Assembly: GCF_004011155.1 (NCBI RefSeq)
Contig: NZ_RJWG01000008.1
Location: forward strand, 1-64,000
DNA length: 64,000 nucleotides
Origin: Clostridium prolinivorans
GTDB lineage: Bacteria > Bacillota > Clostridia > Clostridiales > Clostridiaceae
Direction of reading: 5' to 3'
In this document: piece after piece, positions 27,390-37,641 of the stretch
Layout of the letters: each line of letters begins with the position of its first letter
Position numbering within the stretch: position 1 is the first letter of the stretch
Made by a program: the position numbers and the translations under genes
The notes under the pieces: model-generated
Told to the model about the DNA's origin: nothing
Database searches by the model: none
What the model saw: the letters and a program-made list of their open reading frames with translations, nothing else

Positions 27390-27482
27390 TATATAAAATG
27401 GTATAAATTTACATATTTTTATTTATTTTTTTATATTTTATCATAATTGGGGTTTTCGCGATATTCTTTTTTCAAAAAAATA

Positions 27483-27510
27483 AAAAATTCCCCAATATTG
27501 GGGAATTTTT
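27483..27510 (-). terminator. Terminator after groEL
   Basis: AAAAATTCCCCAAT and ATTGGGGAATTTTT form a perfect 14-bp inverted repeat (27483-27510) 12 bp after the groEL stop, with T-rich sequence on the minus-strand side. Confidence 0.9.
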
Positions 27511-27521
27511 TATTTTTTATT

Positions 27522-29171
<1,650 letters not shown>

Positions 29172-29175
29172 TTAA

Positions 29176-29460
29176 TTATTCAACAATTGCTAAAATATCA
29201 TCTTGTTTTATAATAGTATATTCTTCGCCGTCAACTTTAACTTCAGTACCGGCATACTTAGAAAATAATACTTTATCTCCTACTTTAACTTCCATCTTTA
29301 CTTCTTTTCCATCAACTAATCCACCAGGTCCTACTGCTACAACCTCAGCTTCTTGTGGTTTTTCTTTAGCAGTACCTGTTAATACTATACCGCTTTTTGT
29401 TTTTTCCTCAGCTTCCAATCTTTTAATAACAACTCTGTCACCAAGTGGTCTAATTCTCAT
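29176..29460 (-). CDS. groES: Co-chaperonin GroES
   Basis: 94 residues, exact family length. The N-terminus MRIRPLGDRVVIKRLEAEEK, the mobile loop KTKSGIVLTGTAKEKPQ that docks on GroEL, and the DDILAIVE end are conserved. It precedes groEL by 25 bp. A CIRCE element lies 68 bp upstream of the start, so HrcA repression and heat induction are expected. Confidence 0.99.
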   Translation of the reverse strand: MRIRPLGDRVVIKRLEAEEKTKSGIVLTGTAKEKPQEAEVVAVGPGGLVDGKEVKMEVKVGDKVLFSKYAGTEVKVDGEEYTIIKQDDILAIVE

Positions 29461-29527
29461 TTAAACCCCTCCTTAAACTTTTTTATAATTTATGATTAAT
29501 AATATTATAAACTTAAATTCATTATTG

Positions 29528-29554
29528 TTAGCACTCAACATTAATGAGTGCTAA
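29528..29554. promoter_or_regulatory. CIRCE element (HrcA operator) of groESL
   Basis: TTAGCACTC, nine bases, GAGTGCTAA: a perfect match to the CIRCE consensus. It sits just downstream of the -10 box of the groES promoter. Confidence 0.97.
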
Positions 29555-29564
29555 CACAATTATT

Positions 29565-29593
29565 ATAATAATTAATACTTAGAATAATAGCAA
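29565..29593 (-). promoter_or_regulatory. Promoter of groESL
   Basis: On the minus strand TTGCTA, 17 bp and TATTAT; the start of transcription would fall next to or inside CIRCE. The remaining part of this 433-bp gap is AT-rich and holds the promoter of the divergent membrane-protein gene. Confidence 0.65.
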
Positions 29594-29832
29594 ATGTCAT
29601 ATTTTAACTTATTTGCTCATTTAACCTTGAAAATATAATTTTATTATAAAATATTTTAATAATTTGCCTTTTTACTCTTTTTTTTATTATATTTCTAAAT
29701 TTATAATGAATTAATTAATTTTGATTAAAATTTCAATTTGATAATTTTATCCAAAATAAAACTCAAACAATAAATATTATTATCTTATAAATTTAAATTT
29801 ATACATGAAAAAATCTAATTAAAATATAATAG

Positions 29833-29861
29833 TTGACTAAATATATACTGTTTTATAAAAT
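29833..29861 (+). promoter_or_regulatory. Promoter of the DUF1461 gene
   Basis: TTGACT, 17 bp, TAAAAT, 33 bp before the ATG at 29894, which is preceded by CGGAGGA. Confidence 0.6.
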
Positions 29862-29893
29862 AAATAGTATATTTTATAATCGGAGGATTTTTA

Positions 29894-30553
29894 ATGAATA
29901 AATCAAATAATTTTTTTTATAAATTTACAAATTTTTTATTATCTATAACTATTGCATTATTTTTAATATCTTTATCTGTTAATATTACTTTATCATTTAA
30001 AAAATTATATTATTTAGATATTGATTATTTAAATATATCTGAAAATTATGGAATGCAAAAGGAAGAAATTATTAAAAATTATGATATATTAATAGATTAT
30101 CTTAAAAATAAAAATATAACTAAACTTAATATGCCTTCTTTTAAAACTTCTAAAGAAGGTGAAATACATTTTGCTGAAGTAAAAAATATATTTATTAAAT
30201 TTAATACTATTATGTATATTACTTTCTTTTTAAGTTTATTTGGAATATTTTATAAAATAAAAAAAAGAAATTTTAAATTTTTAAAACTAAGTTCTATATT
30301 TCTTATATCTATTCCTATATTGCTTTCTGTACCTTTTGCTATAAACTTTGATAAAAGTTTCACTATTTTCCATAAAATATTTTTTAATAACGATTATTGG
30401 GAATTTGATCCTGAACTTGATCCTATTATAAATGTTCTTCCTGAAGAATTTTTCTTTCATTGTGCAATTTTTATTTTAGCTATATTATCAATATTCAGCA
30501 TAATTTTATATTTATCTTACATAAAAATAAAAAGACATCATAATGAAATATAA
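29894..30553 (+). CDS. TIGR01906/DUF1461 family integral membrane protein
   Basis: 219 residues with four membrane helices (about 10-32, 98-118, 128-150 and 190-212). The extracytoplasmic loop between helices 1 and 2 has the family signature: ENYGMQKEEIIKNYDILIDYL, then SKEGEIHFAEVKNIF. Function of the family is unknown to me. It has its own promoter and shares a bidirectional terminator with the converging VTT-domain gene; no functional partner is evident. Confidence 0.8.
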   Translation: MNKSNNFFYKFTNFLLSITIALFLISLSVNITLSFKKLYYLDIDYLNISENYGMQKEEIIKNYDILIDYLKNKNITKLNMPSFKTSKEGEIHFAEVKNIFIKFNTIMYITFFLSLFGIFYKIKKRNFKFLKLSSIFLISIPILLSVPFAINFDKSFTIFHKIFFNNDYWEFDPELDPIINVLPEEFFFHCAIFILAILSIFSIILYLSYIKIKRHHNEI

Positions 30554-30575
30554 AATTCATTATGATGTCTTTTTT
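30531..30575. terminator. Bidirectional terminator
   Basis: AAAGACATCATAATGAA (30531-30547) and TTCATTATGATGTCTTT (30556-30572) form a perfect 17-bp stem with A- and T-runs outside. It overlaps the stop codon of the plus-strand gene and serves both converging genes. Confidence 0.92.
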
Positions 30576-31290
30576 ATTCCTTTCTAATTAAAGATTTTAT
30601 AATTTTTTCACCTTTAAAAATTCCAACTATAAATAAAATAGATGCAGTTATTGCAATAATAATAAGCATATTTTTATTGCCTGAATACATTTTAAAACCA
30701 AAAAATGCTGATAAAAATATACCTGGAATTCTGCCTGCTGTAGAATAAATCATAAAATTTTTAAATTTTATATTTGAAATACCACATATATAAGCTAAAA
30801 CATCTTTAGGTATGCCAGGAATTAAATATAATAAAAAAATTGCAAAATTAATATTTCCAAGTTTTAAAATTTTATCAAAAAATTTTATATGTTTCTTTGA
30901 TATTATTTTTTCTATAAAAGGCTTACCATAAAATCTAGATATAGAATATACAATAGCACTTCCTATAGTTATGCCTAATAACGAAAGAAATCCTCCCTCA
31001 AAAGTTGTATATATATATCCTCCTGCAATTTGTATAACTTCACCAGGTATAAAAAATGCTATTACTTGTATAATTTGTAATGCTAAAAAGGCAAAAATAC
31101 TATAATCACCATAAGATAATATAATATTTTTTATCTTTTGTGGATTTCTAAATATATTAAAATAATGACCATAATATTCATATGCCATGATAAATATAAA
31201 AAGTGCAATTAATATTATCATAATATATGCTCTATTATCATACATTGATTTAAATAAGTTTTTACAAAATGCTTTAATTTTTATTAACAT
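30574..31290 (-). CDS. TVP38/TMEM64 family (VTT domain) membrane protein
   Basis: About 238 residues from ATG 31290, which follows AAAGGTGA; a longer in-frame start at 31398 would overlap the glycosylase gene by 86 bp. Six or so helices are visible. The VTT core has IPGEVIQIAGGYIYTTFEGG, GITIGSAIVYSISRFYGKPF and the re-entrant LLYLIPGIPKDVLAYICG. Such proteins are linked to lipid scrambling or small-molecule export; the substrate here is unknown. It lies 22 bp downstream of the glycosylase stop, so it is likely co-transcribed with it. Confidence 0.88.
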   Translation of the reverse strand: MLIKIKAFCKNLFKSMYDNRAYIMIILIALFIFIMAYEYYGHYFNIFRNPQKIKNIILSYGDYSIFAFLALQIIQVIAFFIPGEVIQIAGGYIYTTFEGGFLSLLGITIGSAIVYSISRFYGKPFIEKIISKKHIKFFDKILKLGNINFAIFLLYLIPGIPKDVLAYICGISNIKFKNFMIYSTAGRIPGIFLSAFFGFKMYSGNKNMLIIIAITASILFIVGIFKGEKIIKSLIRKE

Positions 31291-31312
31291 AGTTTCACCT
31301 TTAAAATTTATA

Positions 31313-32215
31313 TTAAACATGTATATTGTTTTCTCTTGCATAATAAAAAAGATATTGCTGAGCAAATCCAGAAAATCCTCCAAATTTATTTCTTGCAAAT
31401 TCTCTTATTTTTTTTAAAGATACATCTGGTGCAAGATAAAAATGCTGCATAGCTCTCTTTACCCATACATCTACAGGAAAAGCTGAAAGCTTATTCATAG
31501 AAAAAAGCATAATACAGTCTGCAACTTTAGGACCTATTCCGCTGAAATTTTGGAGCATACTATGGCATATATCATCTTCTTGATTTTTTATAAAATCTAA
31601 ATCGTAATTTTTATTATATTCATATTTTTGACTTTTGTATATTTTATCTACTGTATCATATATATATTTAGCTCTAAAACCTGCACCACAAGCTTCTATG
31701 TCCTCCATAGAAGCTTTATGAAGTTCTTCTATAGATGGAAAAGTATAATAAGTTTTACCTTTATAATCTATTGCATTCCCTAAGTTTTTGCTAATATTTT
31801 CGATTGTCTTTTTTATCATTGGTATTCTGTTATTGGCAGAAATTATAAAAGATACTACAATCTCAAAAGGATCTTGTTTAAGAATTCTTATACCATACCC
31901 ATACTCTACTGCAATTTTTAGTAATGGATCTTTACTTAAAATTTTTTTTATTTTACCATAGTCTCTATTAAGATCAAAATACTCTACCCAAATTTTATTA
32001 AATTCATCTTCATTTGTATTATATATAATTATATCATTATCTTTTTTTTCTATTTCTAATACTTTATTAAAAGCTACTCCAATATAGTTTCCATTTTCTT
32101 CTTTATGCCATCTAAAACATTGTCCACAATCAAAAATATGATTGAGTTCAAAATTTTTGACATTTTTAATTATTATACCTTTATCAAATTCTTTTACACT
32201 GTCAAAATCAGCCAT
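31313..32215 (-). CDS. ogg: 8-oxoguanine DNA glycosylase/AP lyase, Ogg1 type
   Basis: 300 residues. An N-terminal beta domain typical of Ogg1 has FDCGQCFRWHKEENGNYIG. The HhH-GPD core follows, with the hairpin FSGIGPKVADCIMLFS and the catalytic block SAFPVDVWVKRAMQHF, holding the reactive Lys (VKR) and, 18 residues earlier in GPKVAD, the domain's helix-hairpin-helix; the Asp in PVDVW is the expected general base. The C-terminus ends AQQYLFYYARENN, as in Ogg1. This eukaryote-like type is known in clostridia. It would remove 8-oxoG from DNA. Confidence 0.93.
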   Translation of the reverse strand: MADFDSVKEFDKGIIIKNVKNFELNHIFDCGQCFRWHKEENGNYIGVAFNKVLEIEKKDNDIIIYNTNEDEFNKIWVEYFDLNRDYGKIKKILSKDPLLKIAVEYGYGIRILKQDPFEIVVSFIISANNRIPMIKKTIENISKNLGNAIDYKGKTYYTFPSIEELHKASMEDIEACGAGFRAKYIYDTVDKIYKSQKYEYNKNYDLDFIKNQEDDICHSMLQNFSGIGPKVADCIMLFSMNKLSAFPVDVWVKRAMQHFYLAPDVSLKKIREFARNKFGGFSGFAQQYLFYYARENNIHV

Positions 32216-32514
32216 TATTTTTCTCCTCTAGACATATTATAGTTTAATTTTTATCTTTTGTTTTTAATATATACTATAAATTTAGCATTTTCAATATAAA
32301 TTAAATTATTTTGTTTAACATATAATTAATAAAAATTTTATATTACAATTCACTTTACATAATGATAATATAGTTTTTATGTTAAATGTATAACATATAC
32401 TTAACATAAATATTTATGTAATTATAAACCTATAATCTAGTGCTGTAAAATATTACATTACTTAATATGAATTTATTATTTATGTGCTATGTGATTACAT
32501 TTATTTAATAAAAA
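32216..32514. other. AT-rich spacer with the ogg promoter
   Basis: A candidate minus-strand promoter TTGAAA, 17 bp, TATATT lies at 32266-32294, and GAGGAG-type ribosome-binding sequence precedes the ogg start. The rest (32300-32514) is AT-rich without a reading frame or a clear repeat. Confidence 0.5.
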
Positions 32515-32554
32515 TATACCGATACATAAATTTTTAAACTTATATATCGGTATA
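32515..32554 (-). terminator. Terminator after nfnB
   Basis: TATACCGATA (32515-32524) pairs with TATCGGTATA (32545-32554); T-rich sequence follows on the minus strand. Confidence 0.75.
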
Positions 32555-32567
32555 TTTTATATAATTA

Positions 32568-33956
32568 TTAATTGTTATTTGATAAAAATTCATTTATAGC
32601 TTTTGCAGCTTTTTTACCTGCTCCCATAGCAAGTATTACTGTAGCTGCACCAGTTACTGCATCTCCACCTGCATATACTCTTTCTCTTGTAGTAAGTCCT
32701 GTTTCCTCTTGAGCTATTATGCATTTTCTATTGTTTATTTTTAATCCTTTAGTCGTTGAAGCTATAAGTGGATTTGGAGAAGTACCAAGTGACATTATTA
32801 CAGTATCTACATCCATAATAAATTCTGATCCTTTTACCTCTACAGGTTTTCTTCTTCCTGAAGCATCTGGTTCACCTAGCTCCATTTTGATGCATTTCAT
32901 ACCTTTAACCCAGCCTTTTTCATCTGATAATATTTCTACTGGATTAGTAAGAAGATCAAATATAACTCCTTCTTCTTTAGCATGATGTACTTCTTCAACT
33001 CTTGCTGGAAGTTCTGATTCTGAACGTCTATATACTATATGAACCTCAGCCCCTAATCTTAAAGCCGTTCTTGCTGCATCCATAGCAACATTCCCTCCGC
33101 CTACTACGGCTACTTTTTTACCAATTTTTATTGGTGTATCATAATCTTCTCTAAAAGCTTTCATAAGGTTTGTTCTTGTTAAAAACTCATTAGCTGAAAA
33201 CACTCCATTAGAATTTTCTCCTGGTATTCCCATAAACTTTGGAAGCCCTGCTCCAGAACCTATAAATACAGCATCAAATCCTTCTTCTTCCAAAAGTTCG
33301 TCTATAGTAATTGTTTTTCCTACAATTACATTTGTCTCTATTTTTACTCCAAGCTTTTTAACATTATCTATTTCATGTTTAACCACAGTATCCTTTGGAA
33401 GCCTAAACTCTGGTATTCCATAAACTAAAACTCCTCCTGGTTCATGAAGTGCTTCAAATATAGTTACATCATAACCCATTTTTGCTAAATCCCCTGCACA
33501 TGTAAGTCCTGCAGGTCCACTTCCTATGACTGCAACTTTTTTGCCTTTCTTAGGTTCAGTTTCAGTTAAATCTATATTGTTTTCTCTTGACCAATCAGCT
33601 ACAAATCTTTCAAGTTTTCCTATTGCAACAGGTTCTCCTTTAATTCCAAGTATACACTTTCCTTCGCATTGAGTTTCCTGAGGACATACTCTCCCACATA
33701 CTGCAGGAAGAGAACTTTGTCTTGCTATAACTTTAGCCGCTTCTTCAAATTCTCCATTTTTAACATGTTGTATAAATTTAGGTATTTCTATAGTTACAGG
33801 GCACTGTGTTACACACATAGGATTTTTACAATTTAAACATCTTGCTGCTTCTTCCATAGCTTCTTCTTTAGTATATCCTAAACAAACTTCTTCAAAATTT
33901 TTAACTCTAACCTTTGGGTCTTGTTCTTTAATTGGTACTCTTTTCATTCTGTTCAT
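32568..33956 (-). CDS. nfnB: NfnB-type large subunit of NADH-dependent ferredoxin:NADP oxidoreductase (GltD-like)
   Basis: 462 residues. The N-terminal iron-sulphur region has CLNCKNPMCVTQCP and CGRVCPQETQCEGKC, and two FAD/NADPH Rossmann motifs follow (AVIGSGPAGLTCAGDLAKMGY near 144, VAVVGGGNVAMDAARTALRLG near 287). Alone it would be called glutamate synthase small chain, but no GltB is here and the preceding gene is an NfnA-like flavoprotein 23 bp upstream. The pair matches the electron-bifurcating transhydrogenase NfnAB of Clostridium kluyveri, which couples reduced ferredoxin and NADH to NADPH formation in the cytoplasm. Confidence 0.9.
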   Translation of the reverse strand: MNRMKRVPIKEQDPKVRVKNFEEVCLGYTKEEAMEEAARCLNCKNPMCVTQCPVTIEIPKFIQHVKNGEFEEAAKVIARQSSLPAVCGRVCPQETQCEGKCILGIKGEPVAIGKLERFVADWSRENNIDLTETEPKKGKKVAVIGSGPAGLTCAGDLAKMGYDVTIFEALHEPGGVLVYGIPEFRLPKDTVVKHEIDNVKKLGVKIETNVIVGKTITIDELLEEEGFDAVFIGSGAGLPKFMGIPGENSNGVFSANEFLTRTNLMKAFREDYDTPIKIGKKVAVVGGGNVAMDAARTALRLGAEVHIVYRRSESELPARVEEVHHAKEEGVIFDLLTNPVEILSDEKGWVKGMKCIKMELGEPDASGRRKPVEVKGSEFIMDVDTVIMSLGTSPNPLIASTTKGLKINNRKCIIAQEETGLTTRERVYAGGDAVTGAATVILAMGAGKKAAKAINEFLSNNN

Positions 33957-33979
33957 TTATACTTCCCCCTCTAAGTCTG

Positions 33980-34861
33980 TTAATCACAGCATCCACAGCC
34001 AGCATTTCCATTTTTATGATGCTCTTTTTTAAATTCTACCTGTAATTCTTCATTTTTATACATAGTCTGTCTTCTAATAGCTTCATCAAAATCTATAAGA
34101 TGACCATCAAATTCTGGTCCATCAACACATGCAAATTTAGTTTCACCACCAACAGTAACCCTGCAAGCTCCACACATTCCAGTTCCATCTACCATTATTG
34201 TGTTTAAACTTACAACAGTTTTTATTCCTAATTCTTTTGTAAGTTTAGCTACAAACTTCATCATTATCATAGGTCCTATAGCTACAACTAAATCATAATG
34301 TTTTCCTTCATTTTGTATTAAATTTTTAAGAAGATCTGTAACCATACCTTTAAAACCGTAAGAACCATCATCAGTTGCTACATAAACATTTCCTGCCACA
34401 TTTTTCATTTCATCTTCTAATATTAAAAATTCTTTAGATTTACATCCTATAATAACATCTGCTTTTATTCCTCTTTCATTAAGCCACTTAACCTGAGGAT
34501 ATACTGGAGCCGTTCCAACTCCACCAGCAATAAATATAATATTTTTATTTTTTAAAGTATCCAAGTCTTCATGCACTAATTCTGAAGGCTGTCCAAGAGG
34601 ACCAACAACATCTGAAAAACTATCTCCTACTTCATACTTAGCCATTTCTTTAGTAGATTTCCCAATGCTTTGAAAAACTATAGTTACTGTCCCTTTTCTA
34701 TCATCATAATCACATATTGTAAGAGGAATTCTTTCTCCCTTTTCGGTCATTTTAACTATTAAAAATTGTCCTGGTTTAGCAGATTTAGCTAATCTTTCAG
34801 CTTCTACATCCATAAGATATATATTGGGCGCTAATATTCTTTTGTTTACAATTTTGTACAT
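33980..34861 (-). CDS. nfnA: NfnA-type small subunit (sulfide dehydrogenase-like FAD/[2Fe-2S] protein)
   Basis: 293 residues. The FAD-binding segment RIPLTICDYD (near 45), the nucleotide-binding IFIAGGVGTAPVYPQVKWL (near 110) and the C-terminal [2Fe-2S] cysteines in DGTGMCGACRVTV with TKFACVDGPEFDG are present. The end GNAGCGCCD is an extra cysteine cluster of unknown meaning. This is the NADH-oxidising, bifurcating-FAD subunit in NfnAB. It is the first gene of the pair and has an AGGAGG ribosome binding site. Confidence 0.9.
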   Translation of the reverse strand: MYKIVNKRILAPNIYLMDVEAERLAKSAKPGQFLIVKMTEKGERIPLTICDYDDRKGTVTIVFQSIGKSTKEMAKYEVGDSFSDVVGPLGQPSELVHEDLDTLKNKNIIFIAGGVGTAPVYPQVKWLNERGIKADVIIGCKSKEFLILEDEMKNVAGNVYVATDDGSYGFKGMVTDLLKNLIQNEGKHYDLVVAIGPMIMMKFVAKLTKELGIKTVVSLNTIMVDGTGMCGACRVTVGGETKFACVDGPEFDGHLIDFDEAIRRQTMYKNEELQVEFKKEHHKNGNAGCGCCD

Positions 34862-35130
34862 TATTAATCCTCCTGTATATAATTTTTAAAAAATTTTTTG
34901 AATAAATGTAGTATTTAATTTTTAAAAAATTTTAATAAATAATATAAACAAATTCTCAAATTTCATTTAGTTACTCTATTAAATATATAACAAAATTTAA
35001 TTATTAATTATTATATCATATTATCAAAATATTTCATTAATAATTATAAAAAAAGTATAAAAATTAATAATTTTGTATAATTATTAATTTTTATATCATT
35101 ATATTTATATAAGCTTTTAAAATTAAAACT
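34862..35130. other. AT-rich spacer upstream of nfnAB
   Basis: Nothing coding. The run aatttttaaaaaatttt occurs twice (about 34882 and 34917). A minus-strand TTGAGA near 34962 could be a -35 box, but no good -10 box stands at the right distance. No Rex-like dyad was found. Confidence 0.35.
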
Positions 35131-35156
35131 CTCAAGCATTACTATGCAAGAGAGCT
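35131..35156 (-). terminator. Probable terminator after the alcohol dehydrogenase gene
   Basis: CTCTCAAGCAT... and ATGCAAGAGAG arms form a hairpin with a two-base internal mismatch (about 35131-35154). On the minus strand it is followed by TTTTAATTTT. Confidence 0.65.
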
Positions 35157-35172
35157 TTTTATTAAAATTATT

Positions 35173-36339
35173 TTAAAAATTTACTTTTTTCCCTTCAAAT
35201 GTACAAATAAAAAGTTCTTTCATTTCTTCATTTGATATTTCTCTTGGATTTGATCCTGTACATGCGTCCTTAACAGCATTTTCAGCTATTCTATCTACAT
35301 TTGCATAAAAATCTTTTTCACTTATTCCATATTCTTTTAAAGTTTGAGGAATGCTCATTTCTTTATTCATTTCTCTAATCATATTAGTTAAAGAATCTAC
35401 TAATTCATCTTCTGTGTTACCAGAAAGTCCAATATTTTTAGCTATTTGTGCATATCTATCTTTACAAACTTTTTTATTAAAGTCTATAACATAAGGAAGA
35501 TATATAGCATTTGCACATCCATGAGGAATATGAAATACAGCTCCACTTTTATGTGCCATACTATGAGTTATTCCAAGTAATGCATTAGAAAAAGCCATAC
35601 CAGCTAAGCATTGAGCAATATGCATTTCTTCTCTAGATTTTTTATCACCATAAAATGATTTTATTAAATTTTCCTTAATCATAGTAATAGCCTGCATTGC
35701 AAGTGGATCTGAAAAGGCAGATTTTAATGAAGCAACATAAGCTTCAATAGCATGAGTTAATGCGTCCATTCCAGTATGTGCTGTAAGCTTTGCTGGCATT
35801 GTTTCTGCCAAAGATGGATCTACTATAGCTACATCTGGAGTTAAATTAAAATCAGCCAACGGATATTTTATTTCAGTTTTATAATCGGTTATAACTGAAA
35901 AAGCTGTAACTTCTGTTGCTGTACCACTTGTAGATGGTATAGCAGCAAATTTTGCTTTTTGCCTTAATTCTGGAATTCCAAAAGGAACTACTGCTTGTTC
36001 AAAAGTAAAATCTGGATATTCATAAAATATCCACATAGCTTTAGCTGCATCTATTGGAGAACCTCCACCTATTGCTACTATCCAATCAGGCTCAAATTCT
36101 CTCATAATCTTTGCACCTTTCATAACTGTTTCAACAGACGGATCAGGTTCAACTCCCTCTATAAGTTTAATTTCAAATCCACCTTCTTTTAAATAAGATA
36201 TGGTTTTATCTAAAAACCCAAATTTTCTCATAGAACTTCCGCCGGTAACTACAACTGCCTTTTTACCTTTTAATGTTTTTAAAGCTTCTAGAGAATTTTT
36301 CCCAAAATAAATATCTCTTGGTAAAGTAAATCTATTCAT
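35173..36339 (-). CDS. Iron-containing alcohol dehydrogenase
   Basis: 388 residues, standard group III length. The cofactor motif AIGGGSPIDAAKAMWI (near 95) and the iron ligands in HTGMDALTHAIEAYVAS and HSMAHKSGAVFHIPHGCANA (Asp and three His) are complete. It reduces an aldehyde to an alcohol in fermentation; the substrate (ethanol, butanol or other) cannot be told by eye. It stands alone between terminators, next to rex, and two Rex-like dyads occur in the 230 bp upstream. Confidence 0.93.
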   Translation of the reverse strand: MNRFTLPRDIYFGKNSLEALKTLKGKKAVVVTGGSSMRKFGFLDKTISYLKEGGFEIKLIEGVEPDPSVETVMKGAKIMREFEPDWIVAIGGGSPIDAAKAMWIFYEYPDFTFEQAVVPFGIPELRQKAKFAAIPSTSGTATEVTAFSVITDYKTEIKYPLADFNLTPDVAIVDPSLAETMPAKLTAHTGMDALTHAIEAYVASLKSAFSDPLAMQAITMIKENLIKSFYGDKKSREEMHIAQCLAGMAFSNALLGITHSMAHKSGAVFHIPHGCANAIYLPYVIDFNKKVCKDRYAQIAKNIGLSGNTEDELVDSLTNMIREMNKEMSIPQTLKEYGISEKDFYANVDRIAENAVKDACTGSNPREISNEEMKELFICTFEGKKVNF

Positions 36340-36368
36340 CTAGCATTCCTCCTGTTTTTTATATTTGA

Positions 36369-36386
36369 TTGATATTTTTTTAACAT
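36369..36386. promoter_or_regulatory. Candidate Rex operator, site 1
   Basis: TTGATATTTTTTTAACAT compared with the Rex consensus TTGTTAA-N4-TTAACAA matches 5/7 and 6/7 in the two halves. It lies 30 bp upstream of the adh start. Confidence 0.4.
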
Positions 36387-36437
36387 TTTTATTCTAACAC
36401 ATTTTACTTTTTTATAAAAGTACTATTTATGAAATAT

Positions 36438-36455
36438 TTGTTAAAAGTATAAAAA
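36438..36455. promoter_or_regulatory. Candidate Rex operator, site 2
   Basis: TTGTTAAAAGTATAAAAA has a perfect first half-site and 5/7 in the second. It is between the adh start and the rex terminator. Confidence 0.35.
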
Positions 36456-36457
36456 AA

Positions 36458-36510
36458 TCAAAAGCCATAGATAAAATTAGAAAAAATCTTTTTATATATA
36501 TGGCTTTTGA
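36458..36510 (-). terminator. Terminator after rex
   Basis: TCAAAAGCCATA (36458-36469) pairs with TATGGCTTTTGA (36499-36510). A run of T follows on the minus strand. Confidence 0.85.
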
Positions 36511-36570
36511 TTTATTAAATTATACAAATATTGGTTTTAAACAATTAATTAAATGACATTATATTAACAA

Positions 36571-37212
36571 TTATTTATCACTTTTATCTTTTAGTAAATA
36601 AGTAAGAGTCATAAGATGTTCGCTTAAATGAACATTTTCAACTACAACATTTTCTGGAACTACTAAATCAGTTGGTGCAAAATTCCAAATTCCTTTAACT
36701 CCACCTTCTACAAGAGTATCACATATTTTTTGTGCACTTGCTTTAGGTACACATATTATTCCTATATCTATTTTGTTATTTTTAAGAAAATCAGGTAAAT
36801 TATCTATATCATCAATTTCTACGTCTCTTATTTTAATACCTATTAATTTTGGATTTGCATCAAAAATTCCTTTTAAAGAAAATCCTAATTTTTCAAATCT
36901 TGTATAATTTGCAATAGCTTGACCTATATTACCTGCCCCTATAATAACTGTGTTGTAAGATCTAGTAAGTCCTAATATATCACTTATTTCATTATATAAA
37001 TCTTTTACATTATATCCATATCCCTGCTGGCCAAAATCTCCAAAACAATTTAGATCTTGTCTTATTTGGGACGCTGTAAATCCTATTTTTTCACCAAGTT
37101 CTTTAGATGATATTCTATCAACATCATTTTTCATCAATTCTTGCAAATATCTATGATACTTTGGCAACCTTTTAATAACTGCCATTGATATATTGCTTTT
37201 TTTCTTTTCCAT
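36571..37212 (-). CDS. rex: Redox-sensing transcriptional repressor Rex
   Basis: 213 residues. The winged-helix part has AVIKRLPKYHRYLQEL and RISSKELGEKIGFTASQIRQDL, then FGQQGYGYNV; the NAD(H)-binding Rossmann motif is VIIGAGNIGQAIANY near 90. Rex leaves DNA when the NADH/NAD ratio rises and controls fermentation genes in clostridia. The adjacent alcohol dehydrogenase with dyads in its promoter is a likely target. Confidence 0.97.
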   Translation of the reverse strand: MEKKKSNISMAVIKRLPKYHRYLQELMKNDVDRISSKELGEKIGFTASQIRQDLNCFGDFGQQGYGYNVKDLYNEISDILGLTRSYNTVIIGAGNIGQAIANYTRFEKLGFSLKGIFDANPKLIGIKIRDVEIDDIDNLPDFLKNNKIDIGIICVPKASAQKICDTLVEGGVKGIWNFAPTDLVVPENVVVENVHLSEHLMTLTYLLKDKSDK

Positions 37213-37641
37213 AACCGCACCTCTCTTTTTATCTATACATTAATAGTATGACTTAAATTATATTTACTGTCAATATTTTAACATATTTCTAAAGTTTAAA
37301 ACATCTTTGTTATAATTAATACTACAAAAAAATTTACATTCATAGTAGAATATAAATTATGTATATTATGTATACATACAAATTTGTTATTAAATATTAT
37401 TTTTAAATATAAAATATATTTAAAATACATTTTGATTATATTCTTTTACATTATCACAATATTCAAATTCATTTTTAATATTTATTAATGCTTGGTTTCA
37501 CAAATCAAGTATTTTATCATTTAATATTATACTTATTTTTTAAAGATATAAATATCAAAGCCTTTAAATTTTATGAAAATATATTTTTTAGAAATAAAAT
37601 ATAACATTAAATTTAACAAAACATTTTAGGAAGGTGAAAAA
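37213..37641. promoter_or_regulatory. Divergent regulatory spacer between rex and the ABC-F gene
   Basis: On the minus strand TTGACA, 17 bp, CATACT at 37245-37273 is a good rex promoter. Towards the ABC-F gene a 19-bp near-dyad, CTTGGTTT-CAC-AAATCAAG (37491-37509, one mismatch), stands 130 bp before the start. The rest is AT-rich with no frame. Confidence 0.55.

Noticed and set aside
32568-33956. Glutamate synthase small subunit (gltD)
   Set aside because: The domain structure fits, but no gltB is present and the adjacent NfnA-like gene makes the bifurcating transhydrogenase the better call.
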